Shown one piece after another: positions 9,726 through 19,195 of a stretch of DNA of 64,000 nucleotides (position 1 is its first letter; the number at the start of each line of letters is the position of its first letter). The stretch comes from a bacterium (GTDB taxonomy: Bacteria; Planctomycetota; Planctomycetia; Kolteriales; Kolteriaceae), in the NCBI GenBank assembly GCA_019753235.1, contig JAIELF010000019.1, positions 62,001 to 126,000 on the forward strand, read 5' to 3'. Under the pieces are notes generated by a model. It saw nothing but the letters and a program-made list of their open reading frames with translations, was not told the DNA's origin and ran no database searches. Made by a program: the position numbers and the translations under genes.

Positions 9726-9982
9726 AGGGACGATGGAATTCTGAGCCTCGATCGTCATCATCTTCTGTGCAGACGTTTACCTCTGCGTGGTTCGTGATCC
9801 CTTGCTGACGGCGACAAGGAGAGAAAGTTATCTTGGATCTTTTCGTGGCGCGATAGCGCCGATTGATTCGTTCCTTCGCTTGGCGTCGCAAGAATTTTTC
9901 TGAATCGTGCCTCCTCGATAAGCGAAAGCTTGCCAACGTCCTTCTTGTCGGGTATAGATCGACTCACTGCGATCTATTCGCA

Positions 9983-10059
9983 GAAGACACGGGGTAGCGG
10001 CGAAGCGGTTGTCCTTGGAGGATTCCGCTGAGCGCTGGGAGCCGCTACCTCGTGTTCTT
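9983..10059. other. Nested inverted repeat, possible structured RNA or terminator
   Basis: Two 19-base arms (9983-10001 and 10041-10059) pair at 15 positions; all four differences are transitions, two of which could form G-U pairs in the RNA. Inside them a second perfect pair, AGCGG (10004-10008) and CCGCT (10025-10029), forms an inner stem. A pyrimidine-rich tract follows on the plus strand. It lies about 180 bases before the phosphatase gene. The rest of the 9726-10240 gap shows no convincing gene; the open frames crossing it are low-complexity Arg/Ser/Pro-rich sequence. Confidence 0.4.
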
Positions 10060-10240
10060 TCTCTCTCCCTGGCTTTCTGCCCCTGCGTGGATCTTCGAGC
10101 GTTGGCCGACCCGGGCCGGTATAATCGTCCCTATGGGAGATGGCGATCCCACCTCGCAACGAATCCAAGCGAGCCCCGCTTGACAGAATGCAGCCTCGTT
10201 CAGCAAGGCCCGACGCAATTGGGCAGGAGAAACTCGATCG

Positions 10241-12091
10241 ATGTCCGACCAGGAGACAAGAGAACCGTCGCCCGCGCTGTCGATGGTTCGTCCTGGTTGG
10301 TGGGATTGGAAGGGCTCGCGGATCTGCCTTTTCGACGTCGACTCGGAACTGAGCGCTCTTCACTGGGCATTTTTCGACGAAGTCGGGACCGGGCCCGCTC
10401 ATTTTCTTTATCTCGCGGGATTGCGGGCGGCAGTGGCACTCGTCTCGTCGCTGCCGACGGCGCGGAACTCGTTGGCGTTTTTTACGGATGCTCTGGAGGC
10501 TCTAAAGACGAGAGGTTATGGCTCGTTTCAGATCACCGATAGCGACGCGGTGGCCGACATCATCGAGATCGACGCGACCGACACCCTCGAAGCCTGGGCC
10601 TATCTCCGCCGACAGAGCACAGCCCCTGCCCCGGTGTGCAATTACACCCGCGGGCTTCTGGCAGGCATCGCCTGCATCGCCCACGAACCCGTAGGGAGTC
10701 CCACGCACAATATCGTCGCCTGGGAAACGCGTTGCCGATCGATGGGGCACGAGCATTGCCGATTCGTCATCGGCCCGGCGCAAACTCTTGCCGCCCGAGG
10801 CCACAAAAATCCCGATGAACAAAGGGCGCCCCGGTGGTCTCTCGAAGACCTCAACAGTCAGCTACGTGTCTCTACCGATCAGTTGCGCGAAGTGCAAACC
10901 CAGCTCTCGGAACGACAGCAAGCCTACGAGAATCTGCTCGATAACATGCTCGATCCGCTTCTGGTTCTCGACGAGAAACAATCGGTCGTGTTTTTCAACC
11001 TCCGCTTCATCGAAACAACTGGTCTCACGGGAGACGAAGCCCTCCGCATGAACCCGCTTGAGTTGGTTCATCAGGACGATCGGCCCGCCGTTGAAGAGGT
11101 CTTTCGCGATCTCATCGATGGCAAGAATCGCTCGGCAACGATCTCATGTCGAATTCCCAATCGTCAGCGGACGACGATCGTCGAGTGTTCTGCCCGGGCC
11201 ATCACCGGGAGAGACGCTCGGCCCGCGGTGCAAGTCATTTGCCGGGATATCACCGAGCGCGAGCAAGCCCGGCTTGATCTTGAGTCGGCCAACCGAAAAC
11301 TGACTCAAAAGCAAAAGGTGGCAGACAATGATCTCCGTTTGGCGAAGCTTGTTCATGAGAGTCTCCTCCCGAGGCCGCTGCGAACTGAGAGCGTGATGGT
11401 CGATGTTAAGTACGTCCCGGTCGACCGCGTCGGAGGGGATTACTGTCACTACACCATGCTGGAAAACCGCTATCTGGTTTTGACGATGTGCGATGTTTCT
11501 GGACACGGGGTGGCGGCGGCCTTGTTGGCCTCGCGCGTGAACAGCCATCTCAGTGAGAAGCGCCTCATTGATCCTGATCCCTGGGCGATCACGCTGGATA
11601 TGAACGAGTTTTTGCGGCGGAGTTTCGGCGACACGGGGATGTTCGTCACGTTCCTAGCGGTGACCATCGATTTGAAGACGTTCTCGGCCAGGATCTGTGG
11701 TGCCGGCCATCCAGGTCCCATTCATTGGAGCAAAATACGCAGCCAGACTCATTGCATCCCAAGCCAGCACTTACCGGTCGGCATCCTCGAAGACTTTCAT
11801 CGCATACCCCACTTCAACACTATTCAGCTCGAAGCGGGGGATCGACTTGTTCTCTACACCGACGGCGTCACGGAGATGTCGACCGGTTCAGCCCAATCCT
11901 TGCGGATCAGCGGGCTGGAGAAACTCGTTTCGCAGGCAAGCGACATTCCATTGTTCGGCCTGGGGGATTGGATCCTTCGCAAAGTCACCGAGCCAAGCCC
12001 TGTGAAGCCACACGACGACATGACCCTCATGATGGTGGAAATGAAAACTCCTCTCCGCTCGCGATCGGAGTACTCGCTGGGAACCATCTGA
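10241..12091 (+). CDS. V4R-PAS-SpoIIE sensor phosphatase (RsbU-like)
   Basis: The 616-residue cytoplasmic protein has three modules. Residues about 50-180 look like a V4R sensor domain, ending in the His/Cys-rich ETRCRSMGHEHCRF (Cys165, His170, His172, Cys173). A helical linker at about 200-235 leads into a PAS domain (about 232-340) that closes with VICRDITEREQA. A PP2C/SpoIIE phosphatase domain follows (about 365-605) with VGGDYCHY (397-404), DVSGHG (418-423), GAGHPGPIHW and LVLYTDGVTE. Such proteins dephosphorylate anti-sigma-factor antagonists in partner-switching pathways. No anti-sigma kinase or antagonist gene is nearby, so the partner is unknown. AGGAG lies 11 bases before the ATG. 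Confidence 0.88.
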   Translation: MSDQETREPSPALSMVRPGWWDWKGSRICLFDVDSELSALHWAFFDEVGTGPAHFLYLAGLRAAVALVSSLPTARNSLAFFTDALEALKTRGYGSFQITDSDAVADIIEIDATDTLEAWAYLRRQSTAPAPVCNYTRGLLAGIACIAHEPVGSPTHNIVAWETRCRSMGHEHCRFVIGPAQTLAARGHKNPDEQRAPRWSLEDLNSQLRVSTDQLREVQTQLSERQQAYENLLDNMLDPLLVLDEKQSVVFFNLRFIETTGLTGDEALRMNPLELVHQDDRPAVEEVFRDLIDGKNRSATISCRIPNRQRTTIVECSARAITGRDARPAVQVICRDITEREQARLDLESANRKLTQKQKVADNDLRLAKLVHESLLPRPLRTESVMVDVKYVPVDRVGGDYCHYTMLENRYLVLTMCDVSGHGVAAALLASRVNSHLSEKRLIDPDPWAITLDMNEFLRRSFGDTGMFVTFLAVTIDLKTFSARICGAGHPGPIHWSKIRSQTHCIPSQHLPVGILEDFHRIPHFNTIQLEAGDRLVLYTDGVTEMSTGSAQSLRISGLEKLVSQASDIPLFGLGDWILRKVTEPSPVKPHDDMTLMMVEMKTPLRSRSEYSLGTI

Positions 12092-12138
12092 TACTTTAAA
12101 TTCACCGGAGGAAGGCGGACCAAGAGTGGATTGAACCA

Positions 12139-13332
12139 TCAGACGGATTGGTAAATCCGAACGGTCTCGCGACCGATCGCCTGCCAAGAGAATCTTTCGA
12201 GGACATCCTGTCGAGCAGCGAGTCCCATGCGATCGCATCGATCGGGATCCGACAGAGCATCGCTGATGGCCTCGGCCAAAGCAGGGACGTTTTCGGGGGG
12301 CACCACCCACCCCGTTTGACCGGGCCGAATCACTTCGGGGAGTCCACCCACCGCCGTGACGATTGCCGGCTTGCCGAAAGCCATGGAAGAGAGCAGAACG
12401 CCGCTTTGTGTGATGTTGAGATAAGGCAAGACGACGACGTCTGCTGCCATGTAGTACTTCCAGGTGTCCTTGTTAGAGATGAACTCAAGATCGGCGCGGT
12501 GACCGATGCCACGACTCTGCAGAATCGTCATATCAGGAGCGTCCGCCGGTCGAGCGGGCCTACCAGCGAGCAGCAGAAACGCCTGCGGAACATTTTGAAC
12601 CACCATCGGCATCGCTGACACGAAGAGATCAAGACCCTTGTACGGTTTGATGCTGCCGAAATTGAGAGCGACGCGAGCGTCCGCAGAAATACCGAGTGCC
12701 GCACGCGCCTTTGCTCGATCGCCATCGGCCGGACACGCATCTGCTTGGAGTGGCCCGTGCGGAACGACATGAACCTTTCGCACGTCGATCGCGGGATATC
12801 GCTCCAGCAGATCGCGCCTGTTGGCCTCGGTATGAACAATGAGAGCATCACAGTTTTGGTAGACTCGACCCAGGCCTGACATGTCTGCCGCCCCTTCGTA
12901 GAGTGGCTCGACATCGTGAACCGTATGGACGACCTTGATCCCTTTCTTCTTGAGCTTCGCCACCAGGGATCGATCGAACATCGGCAACCGACTCCACTGG
13001 AGATGGACCACATCAGGCTGTTTCCACTCACCACGATCGATGAGGCGAACAAGACGACGATGGTCCAGAGGATAGCGGAGCGCCCGGTAAATCTTTCGGC
13101 TCGTCGCCCCAAAGCGATCCCACCGATCGGCGCCGGGGAAATAATGAAGTTGAACATCGATCTCCGGCGGGATTTCCAGGTCGGGGTCGTACGAGAAGCG
13201 AGATGTAACGAAACGGACGCTGGCCCCGTGGCTGACCAAGGCAGACCCAAGGGCCAAGGAGTAGAATGGAGTCAAGTTCGCTGGATCGAGGATCCAGACG
13301 TGAAGGGGTAGCTCAGGCGATCTACCGGGCAT
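12139..13332 (-). CDS. GT4-family glycosyltransferase
   Basis: A 397-residue GT-B glycosyltransferase. The N-terminal half starts [23 protein letters not shown] and holds [12 protein letters not shown]; the C-terminal half has [26 protein letters not shown] and the nucleotide-sugar site [22 protein letters not shown], followed by [15 protein letters not shown]. The usual first Glu of EX7E is replaced by Asn-Ile-Thr-Gln-Ser in this loop, a common variation in this group. Its start overlaps the hscA stop region by 11 bases on the same strand, so it may be read from the isc transcript although its function is unrelated. The acceptor is unknown. Confidence 0.82.
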   Translation of the reverse strand: MPGRSPELPLHVWILDPANLTPFYSLALGSALVSHGASVRFVTSRFSYDPDLEIPPEIDVQLHYFPGADRWDRFGATSRKIYRALRYPLDHRRLVRLIDRGEWKQPDVVHLQWSRLPMFDRSLVAKLKKKGIKVVHTVHDVEPLYEGAADMSGLGRVYQNCDALIVHTEANRRDLLERYPAIDVRKVHVVPHGPLQADACPADGDRAKARAALGISADARVALNFGSIKPYKGLDLFVSAMPMVVQNVPQAFLLLAGRPARPADAPDMTILQSRGIGHRADLEFISNKDTWKYYMAADVVVLPYLNITQSGVLLSSMAFGKPAIVTAVGGLPEVIRPGQTGWVVPPENVPALAEAISDALSDPDRCDRMGLAARQDVLERFSWQAIGRETVRIYQSV

Positions 13333-15205
13333 CTTCGACTCGCTTGCCGGTCACTTCCGCCGCCGCCACCGAATCGAGGAGCATGGCCGCCAACCCGCGG
13401 GTCGCCTCGTCGAGTGAGTCGAGGGCTCGCTGCAGTTCATCGGGATCCTCCCCCGCTGCCGCCACCGCTCGCACGCGATCCATCGCCATGCTGATGGCCG
13501 TCCGCGCGGGGCTATCCAGACGGTCCGCCGCGTCGCGCAGTCCCTTGTCGGTCGCGCGGAGATTGGTGACCGCCTTATTGCGAAGTTCGATAATTCGGCG
13601 AGCGGCAAAGTCTTCACTCGCGTTCTCAATACTATCCCGAATCATTCTTTCGACCTCGTCGCGCGTCAGCCCCGAGGAAGGTCTGATCTCGATGGACGCC
13701 TGTTGATCACTCCGAAGTTCCCGAGCCGACACCTGCAACATACCGTTGGCATCGAGCAGAAACGTCACATCGATTTGTGGCAAGCCGGCAGGCATGGGAG
13801 AGAGTCCACTCAATCGAAATCGTCCCAAGCTTCGGCAATCCTTCACCAACTCGCGTTCACCTTGCAGAATGTGAATATCAACACCCGTCTGGTTGTCGGC
13901 AAATGTCGTGAAGCGTTCGGTGGCCTGAACAGGGATCGTGCTGTTTCGGCCGATCAATCGACTGACGGCCCCGCCCATCGTCTCGATCCCCAGTGATAAC
14001 GGCGTGATGTCGAGCAAGAGAACCTGCTCGGTCGCCCCGGAAAGAATGCTCCCCTGGACGGCGGCCCCCGCGGCCACGACTTCGTCCGGATTGATCTCGG
14101 TGTGAGGTCGACGGCCGAAAAGCTTTTCGACCCGTTCGCGAACGAGCGGAATTCGAGAAGATCCCCCGACCATCACCACTTCGTCGATCTCCTCGGCTCG
14201 AAGGGCTGCATCGCGAAGCGCGCTTTTGCAACTCGCCATCGTCCGTTCGATCACCGGATTGATCAGATTATTCAGATCTTCCCGCGACCATTCCTGTTGC
14301 CAAGCTTCACCCGGCACAAGTTCCACGTGCAGGGTCGCGGACGTTTTGTCCGAGAGATCGATTTTGAGCTGCTCACACGCATCGCGAAGCTTCTGTTTGA
14401 GTGATGGCTCTAGGGATGCCAGGATTTGATTCTGCTGAGCGCAGGTTGCCTCCATCAGCAATCGATCAACGTCGTCCCCGCCGAGATGCGTGTCGCCGTG
14501 CGTGCTGAGAACCTTGAAGACACCCGATTCGATCCGCAGGATCGAACAGTCGAAGGTTCCTCCACCAAAGTCATAGACCGCCACCAGCCCCTCGTGCCGG
14601 CTCTCGAGTCCATACGCGAGGGCTGCCGCCGTCGGTTCGTTGATGATGCGAACGACATCCAGCCCAGCCAGTCGGCCAGCATCGCGCGTCGCCTGTCTCT
14701 GTGTTTCATCAAAGTAAGCTGGGACAGTGATCACCGCTTTTCTGAAGCGACGCTGCGCTTGCCGATCAGCCCGGCGAACGACTTCGCGAAGGATCATGCT
14801 CGAGAGGATCTCAGGCGTATGCTCCTGGTTTTCGATCCGAACGTGTAGCACCGACCTTCCATCAGAAGAGGGTCGTTCCACAATCTGATAAGGAACGAAG
14901 GCCAGGTCCTTCTGGACATCAGCCAGGGTTCGTCCGATGAGACGCTTGATGCTGTAAGGGGTGTGGGTGGGATCCGCAACCCATTGAGCGCGGGCTTGTG
15001 CTCCGACGACCACCGAGCCATCGGTCGAGAAATGAATCACGCTTGGAACACGAGCGTCGCCGGCCTCGTCGCGGACGAGTTTCGGGCGACCGTTCTCCAT
15101 ATACGCTGCCAGACTAAAGGTCGTCCCCAGATCGATCCCCAGAATCGATTCTGGACTCGCATCGGAGCCGCCGCTTCTCAAAATCGTGAGCGAACCTGAC
15201 GACAT
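13322..15205 (-). CDS. hscA: HscA-type Hsp70 chaperone for iron-sulphur assembly
   Basis: HscA uses ATP to drive transfer of the Fe-S cluster from IscU, with HscB as J-protein. The 627-residue protein has the Hsp70 ATPase signatures GIDLGTTFS (23-31), [13 protein letters not shown] and [14 protein letters not shown], then a substrate-binding domain with [22 protein letters not shown] split by the reader as [14 protein letters not shown] and [11 protein letters not shown], both more like HscA than DnaK. The C-terminus lacks the long acidic tail with EEVD-like or K-rich end of DnaK. Position after hscB in a complete isc set supports the HscA call. Ribosome binding is weak (TAGGCGATCG). It lies 160 bases after the hscB stop. 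Confidence 0.9.
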   Translation of the reverse strand: MSSGSLTILRSGGSDASPESILGIDLGTTFSLAAYMENGRPKLVRDEAGDARVPSVIHFSTDGSVVVGAQARAQWVADPTHTPYSIKRLIGRTLADVQKDLAFVPYQIVERPSSDGRSVLHVRIENQEHTPEILSSMILREVVRRADRQAQRRFRKAVITVPAYFDETQRQATRDAGRLAGLDVVRIINEPTAAALAYGLESRHEGLVAVYDFGGGTFDCSILRIESGVFKVLSTHGDTHLGGDDVDRLLMEATCAQQNQILASLEPSLKQKLRDACEQLKIDLSDKTSATLHVELVPGEAWQQEWSREDLNNLINPVIERTMASCKSALRDAALRAEEIDEVVMVGGSSRIPLVRERVEKLFGRRPHTEINPDEVVAAGAAVQGSILSGATEQVLLLDITPLSLGIETMGGAVSRLIGRNSTIPVQATERFTTFADNQTGVDIHILQGERELVKDCRSLGRFRLSGLSPMPAGLPQIDVTFLLDANGMLQVSARELRSDQQASIEIRPSSGLTRDEVERMIRDSIENASEDFAARRIIELRNKAVTNLRATDKGLRDAADRLDSPARTAISMAMDRVRAVAAAGEDPDELQRALDSLDEATRGLAAMLLDSVAAAEVTGKRVEDAR

Positions 15206-15365
15206 CGATCGCCTATTGCTTGAGAGTTTCCCATGTAACCTGTCAAAACACGCTTAGATCATTGTCGGCCAACGACTCCGCTGGGTGGGCCGTCCCAACG
15301 TCCGCCCGCCTTCTACTCTCTCATGAGATACGAGCCTTGCCCTTGTCAGGGTGAGTGGGGAACGA

Positions 15366-16010
15366 TTACGAACGCGACAGTTCTCGGAGGAGTCCATCGC
15401 GGTACTTCACCGTATTCAACAACTCGCGAATCTGGGCAAGTTCGTCAGAAGCGGGCTTCCCGCCGCGCGACTCAAGCTGACGAAAACAATCTCCGATCTC
15501 GGCGAGCGTTGCTGTCCGTTCTTGTTCCAAACGGTCGGCAATCGCTTCGAATTCGCGTTCGCCAGCCGTCCCTTGCTCCTGGGCTTCCTCGATCTCCATT
15601 CGCAAATCTAGGATTGATTCTAGAAAGCCACGGGGCATGCCGCGATGCACGTTGGGCGTGGCCCCGCCAAGCAAGTGAAGTAGGTACTCCGCTCTTTTTG
15701 CTGGATCCCGAAGCGTGGCGTACGCATCGTTGAGAGCAGCGGACAATTTCAAACTGATCTGTTGATCGGTCGTGCCCCGCGTGGCATGAAAGTCGGGATG
15801 CAGTTCTCGGCTCCAGGCGAGGTACTTCCGATCGATTTCCTCTCGAGAGAGCTCATAACGCATCGGCAACCCGAGCCGATCGTAATGAGTCAGAGATTTT
15901 TGATCGGGGAAGATGGAGTGACAATGAAGACAACCGATGGGCGTCTCGAGTGGCTCTTCGCAGTTCAAACACCGGGCAGGCTGCCCGATGGGTTCGTTGA
16001 CTACTTTCAT
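15366..16010 (-). CDS. hscB: HscB-type J-domain co-chaperone with N-terminal zinc-type domain
   Basis: HscB brings IscU to HscA and stimulates its ATPase. The 214-residue protein has a J-domain at about 41-113 with the essential HPD inside LAWSRELHPDFHA and the HscB-like segment LNDAYATLRDPAKRAEYLLHLLGG, followed by a three-helix C-terminal domain (about 125-210) that in the family binds IscU. The first 35 residues contain two knuckles, Cys14-x2-Cys17 and Cys27-x2-Cys30, as in human HSC20 and unlike E. coli HscB. A GAGG-type site lies just before the ATG. It sits in the order expected for isc operons, but 460 bases after iscA. Confidence 0.92.
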   Translation of the reverse strand: MKVVNEPIGQPARCLNCEEPLETPIGCLHCHSIFPDQKSLTHYDRLGLPMRYELSREEIDRKYLAWSRELHPDFHATRGTTDQQISLKLSAALNDAYATLRDPAKRAEYLLHLLGGATPNVHRGMPRGFLESILDLRMEIEEAQEQGTAGEREFEAIADRLEQERTATLAEIGDCFRQLESRGGKPASDELAQIRELLNTVKYRDGLLRELSRS

Positions 16011-16470
16011 CCTTGATCCTCACTCCCAATCGGTGGCTGCATTCGTGCTCCTTCGGATCGCCAGCCGATGAACCGACGTCAAAGAGCCCGATACCCTCAT
16101 GAAGGGACACTCGCTCTAGTGACCGGCGGATTGAAAACTTTGTCGTTAATGAAAGCGAGCATGGGTCGCCAGTCAGCACCACTCCAATTTCTGATTCATG
16201 GTGACGGCAACAAATTCATCTTTGCAGGAACTTGATCCGTCAAGCTGCGAAGAGACGCCAGCATCAAAAATGGAACCATGCTGGAGACTCTTCGCGAGCG
16301 AGGCCTGCTGCCGAGTCAGGTAATCGAACCCAACTCGCCCGCAAGCCCCGCCGTCGAGATCCGCATGATGGGCCAACGTCAAAACAAAGGTACCGGCATG
16401 TCGTCACGCAGCCGGCAGCGAGAGACTTTGCCTATCGCGAAGTCTCTTGCTTCTTTGTTCCGCGCGATGA
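16011..16470 (-). other. iscA-hscB gap inside the isc cluster, no gene seen
   Basis: This gap is unusually long for the cluster. No frame on either strand resembles ferredoxin, IscX or another Fe-S protein; the longest minus-strand frame has no start site support. The main visible element is the long hairpin at 16247-16295. A decayed gene cannot be excluded. Confidence 0.5.
16247..16295 (-). terminator. Strong intercistronic hairpin between iscA and hscB
   Basis: Two 18-base arms (16247-16264 and 16278-16295) are complementary at 16 positions and enclose a 13-base loop. Read on the minus strand the loop contains TTTTT. The hairpin lies 176 bases after the iscA stop and 237 before the hscB start. 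It may be a partial terminator, an RNase-processing site or a stabiliser that separates expression of iscRSUA from hscBA. The strand is assumed from the operon direction. Confidence 0.6.
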
Positions 16471-16803
16471 TTAGGCCGAGAACGAGCTGCCGCAACCACA
16501 CGACTTGGTGGCGTTGGGGTTGTTGAAGACAAAACCCCGCTTCTCCAAGCCGTCGTAGAAGTCAACAGTGGTCCCATCAAGGTAGAGATCGCTTTTGCGA
16601 TCGACCACGACCTTCAAGCCGTGATACTCGTAGACGTCGTCGGCCAATTCGTCCTGCTTGGCGTCGAAGGTCAGGCTGTAGGAAAAGCCGCTGCAGCCAC
16701 CTCCCGAAACACCGACGCGGAGCATGGTGCCGGCAGCCATGTTTTGCTCGCCGATGATCTTCAGAACTTCGGTCGCCGCTTTTTCACTTACCAACACTGC
16801 CAT
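16471..16803 (-). CDS. iscA: IscA/ErpA-type iron-sulphur carrier
   Basis: A-type carrier that receives Fe-S clusters and passes them to apoproteins. The 110-residue protein has the three invariant cysteines, Cys37 in [12 protein letters not shown] and Cys102/Cys104 in [11 protein letters not shown]. The segment [15 protein letters not shown] is typical of the HesB/IscA family. Whether it acts as IscA or ErpA cannot be told from sequence; position after iscU favours iscA. AAAGGTTGAAACC precedes the ATG. It follows iscU by 139 bases. Confidence 0.93.
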   Translation of the reverse strand: MAVLVSEKAATEVLKIIGEQNMAAGTMLRVGVSGGGCSGFSYSLTFDAKQDELADDVYEYHGLKVVVDRKSDLYLDGTTVDFYDGLEKRGFVFNNPNATKSCGCGSSFSA

Positions 16804-16942
16804 GGTTTCAACCTTTCTTGATTCTCTGGAGATCCTAGAGAGACCCTTTTTTCAGGCCAGCTTGAAGACCGAGCCTGATGCTAACCTACCCTTCGATTTT
16901 CGGGCAACCGCGAGTTGCCTCGCCGATACTTCACCTCGATGG

Positions 16943-17359
16943 TCACGACCCCTTTTCGCTTGAGGCGGTCGGTGCCAACTTGGTCTGTTTCTCTTGATAA
17001 TCTTTTAGAGCGGCCTTGATTGCATCCTCGGCCAACACCGAGCAATGAACCTTCACCGGCGGCAAGTTCAACTCCTTGACGATCTCGGTGTTGCGGATAT
17101 GACCCGCCTGTTCGACCGTCTTACCCTTAAGCCATTCGGTCGCCAGGCTGCTTGAGGCAATCGCGCTACCACAACCGAAGGTTTTGAATTTCGCTTCCTC
17201 GATGACGCCCTCGTCGGAAACCCGAATTTGCAGCTTCATCACGTCGCCGCACTCGGGGGCCCCTACCACGCCCGTCCCAACCTGGGCCGAACTCTTATCG
17301 AGGCTACCGATATTGCGAGGGTTGTAGTAGTGGTCGAGGACCTTGTCGCTGTAAGCCAT
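16943..17359 (-). CDS. iscU: Fe-S cluster assembly scaffold IscU
   Basis: Scaffold on which the [2Fe-2S] cluster is built from IscS sulphur. The 138-residue protein has the cluster ligands Cys37, Asp39 (APECGDV), Cys63 (FGCGSA) and Cys106 preceded by His105 (VKVHCSVLAEDAI). The HscA recognition motif LPPVK is present at 99-103, which matches the presence of hscBA and separates it from SufU. The C-terminus is about ten residues longer than in E. coli and low in complexity. AAGGAGAAGAAAG is a strong ribosome binding site. It lies 77 bases after iscS. Confidence 0.97.
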   Translation of the reverse strand: MAYSDKVLDHYYNPRNIGSLDKSSAQVGTGVVGAPECGDVMKLQIRVSDEGVIEEAKFKTFGCGSAIASSSLATEWLKGKTVEQAGHIRNTEIVKELNLPPVKVHCSVLAEDAIKAALKDYQEKQTKLAPTASSEKGS

Positions 17360-17436
17360 CTTTCTTCTCCTTTTTCGCTCGGTTTATTCGACCGATGCTG
17401 ATCCGGGCCGATCTTTTCCTTGAAACGGAATACACA

Positions 17437-18654
17437 TTAATGATGAGCCCACTGTACCGTCGAGAGATCAATCCCTTCCTGAGCCATCTCGAAAAGGGGA
17501 CTCATCTTGCGGAGGTGATTGACTGCTTCAACCACCTTGGCAATGGTAATGTCGATCTCCTCTTGAACATTGAATCGACCGACACCAAAGCGAAGACTGG
17601 AATGAGCCAGTTCATCGCCGACTCCTAGCGCCCGCAATACGTAGCTCGGTTCGAGACTCGCCGAGGTGCATGCCGATCCGGAACTGCAGGCGATCTCTTT
17701 AATCCCCATCATGAGGGCTTCGCCTTCCACATAAGCAAAACTGAGATTGACCGTGCCGGGCAATCGCAGGGTCGGATGGCCATTCAATTCGACATCGATC
17801 AGTTGCGAAGTGATCCCCTGATGCAACCGATCCCGGAGGGTTCGACAATGCTCGGTATCCTGTGCCATTTCTCGATGGCAGAGGGCGGCCGCCTCCCCCA
17901 GACCCGCAATCAACGGCACCGCGAGCGTTCCACTTCGCATACCCCGTTCATGGCCGCCACCATCCATCATCGGATCCAAACGGACGCGTGGGTCCTTTCG
18001 GCGAACGTAGAGCGCGCCGACACCCTTGGGACCGTACATCTTGTGACCACTCATGCTTAAGAGGTCGATTCCCATCGATTCGACATCAACAGGGATCTTG
18101 CCAACAGCCTGGGTCGCATCGGTGTGAAAGATCACCCCTTTCTCTTTGCACAACTTACCCAGCTCCGTCATGGGCTGGATTGTGCCGATCTCGTTATTGG
18201 CGAACATCAGGCTCAACAAGATAGTCTTGTCGGTCATGGCCGACGCCACTTGTTCGACGCTCACCAGCCCGAATTTATCGACCGGCAGATACGTCACCTG
18301 GAAGCCTTCGCGTTCCAGCCGCTTGCAAGGATCGAGCACGGCTTTGTGCTCAGTCATGCAAGTGATGATGTGGTTCCCTTTTTTCTGATACATGTGAGCA
18401 ACACCCTTGATGGCCAGGTTGTTGCTCTCGGTGGAACCGCTGGTGAAGATGATTTCTTTGGGACTCGCGCCGATCAGCGAACCGATCTGCGATCGAGCCT
18501 CGTCGACGGCTTCCTCCGCCTTCCAGCCAAACTCATGGTTCCTGCTGGCGGCGTTGCCGTAGATCTCGGTGAAATACGGAAGCATTTTTTCTACCACGCG
18601 CGGATCCGTGCGAGTGGTAGCGTTGTTATCCAGGTAGATCGGAAGCGTGACCAT
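17437..18654 (-). CDS. iscS: Cysteine desulfurase IscS
   Basis: PLP enzyme that takes sulphur from cysteine as an enzyme-bound persulphide and hands it to IscU and other acceptors. From the ATG at 18654 it has 405 residues. Key parts are IYLDNNATT at the start, [24 protein letters not shown], the PLP lysine in [12 protein letters not shown] (Lys205) and the mobile-loop cysteine in [16 protein letters not shown] (Cys329), a class I (IscS/NifS) loop. The ATG at 18654 is preferred over one at 18663 because GGAG is better spaced from it. The gene start lies inside the end of iscR, a 29-base overlap that suggests translational coupling. Confidence 0.97.
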   Translation of the reverse strand: MVTLPIYLDNNATTRTDPRVVEKMLPYFTEIYGNAASRNHEFGWKAEEAVDEARSQIGSLIGASPKEIIFTSGSTESNNLAIKGVAHMYQKKGNHIITCMTEHKAVLDPCKRLEREGFQVTYLPVDKFGLVSVEQVASAMTDKTILLSLMFANNEIGTIQPMTELGKLCKEKGVIFHTDATQAVGKIPVDVESMGIDLLSMSGHKMYGPKGVGALYVRRKDPRVRLDPMMDGGGHERGMRSGTLAVPLIAGLGEAAALCHREMAQDTEHCRTLRDRLHQGITSQLIDVELNGHPTLRLPGTVNLSFAYVEGEALMMGIKEIACSSGSACTSASLEPSYVLRALGVGDELAHSSLRFGVGRFNVQEEIDITIAKVVEAVNHLRKMSPLFEMAQEGIDLSTVQWAHH

Positions 18655-19096
18655 TCTGCTCATTCTCCATCGTTAACGTCACCAAAGGAGACTCGCTGCG
18701 CCCCAGGTCTTCCAGCGTCGTCCCTACTAGAACCGCAGCCATCCGCTCATGCACCACTCGCAGCGGACCTTTTACCGGACAAACATCGACCAGCCCGCAA
18801 GCCCCTTCGCCATCCTCGCGAGCACAACTCATCAGTTGAAAGGGGCCGTCCAGTGCCGAGATGATCTCATCCATCGTCACTTGAGCCGGATCCCGAACCA
18901 GCTTGTAGCCCCCGTGAATGCCACGATGGCTTTCGATGAAACCATGATGACAAAGCTCTTTCAGGATGTTCGCCAGGAACGGCCGGGAAAGGTTGTACTG
19001 GGCCGCCACCTGCCGAGCGCTAAAGCCCTCCTTGCTCTTCATCAGGTGAATCAATGCCAGGATGGCGTAATCCACCTTTCGGCTGATGAGAATCAT
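18626..19096 (-). CDS. iscR: Rrf2-family Fe-S cluster regulator IscR
   Basis: Transcription factor that senses Fe-S status and represses its own operon. From [12 protein letters not shown] the protein has 156 residues: a winged helix-turn-helix (about 1-65, with [22 protein letters not shown] and GIHGGYKL) and a dimer helix region carrying Cys91, Cys100 and Cys106. The third spacing matches E. coli IscR (Cys-x5-Cys), while the first is longer (x8 rather than x5), and the fourth E. coli ligand, His107, has no clear counterpart. The frame is open for 50 more codons upstream, but these cross the promoter and are not family-like. It is the first gene of iscRSUA-hscBA. Other Rrf2 regulators are possible, but context favours IscR. 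Confidence 0.9.
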   Translation of the reverse strand: MILISRKVDYAILALIHLMKSKEGFSARQVAAQYNLSRPFLANILKELCHHGFIESHRGIHGGYKLVRDPAQVTMDEIISALDGPFQLMSCAREDGEGACGLVDVCPVKGPLRVVHERMAAVLVGTTLEDLGRSESPLVTLTMENEQNGHASDLPG

Positions 19097-19159
19097 GTTG
19101 CCCTCACTGCCCAAGAGCCGACCGTTCGTCCCGATCCTCGGAACCAGACTGCCTGGGCC

Positions 19160-19195
19160 ATCTGCATAATAGTATTGACTCAGTACTATATCAAT
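19160..19195 (-). promoter_or_regulatory. Promoter of the isc operon
   Basis: On the minus strand TTGATA (19195-19190) and TATTAT (19172-19167) lie exactly 17 bases apart, close to the sigma-70 consensus. Transcription would start near 19160, giving a leader of about 64 bases before iscR. A palindrome fills the spacer. Confidence 0.65.
19170..19190 (-). promoter_or_regulatory. Palindromic operator candidate for IscR
   Basis: A 21-base palindrome with arms ATAGTA and TACTAT around a TGACTCA core; 9 of 10 base pairs are symmetric, the exception being 19176/19184. It occupies the spacer between the -35 and -10 of the isc promoter, so a bound dimer would block RNA polymerase. IscR autoregulation is established in enterobacteria; here binding is inferred from position and symmetry. 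Confidence 0.65.

Noticed and set aside
9974..10402. 142-codon minus-strand frame across the structured element
   Set aside because: Arg/Pro-rich, overlaps the start of the phosphatase gene and the inverted repeat; no start support.
16173..16382. 69-codon minus-strand frame in the iscA-hscB gap as a possible ferredoxin or IscX
   Set aside because: It has only a few unpatterned Cys residues and no acidic IscX-like pattern; it also runs through the long hairpin.
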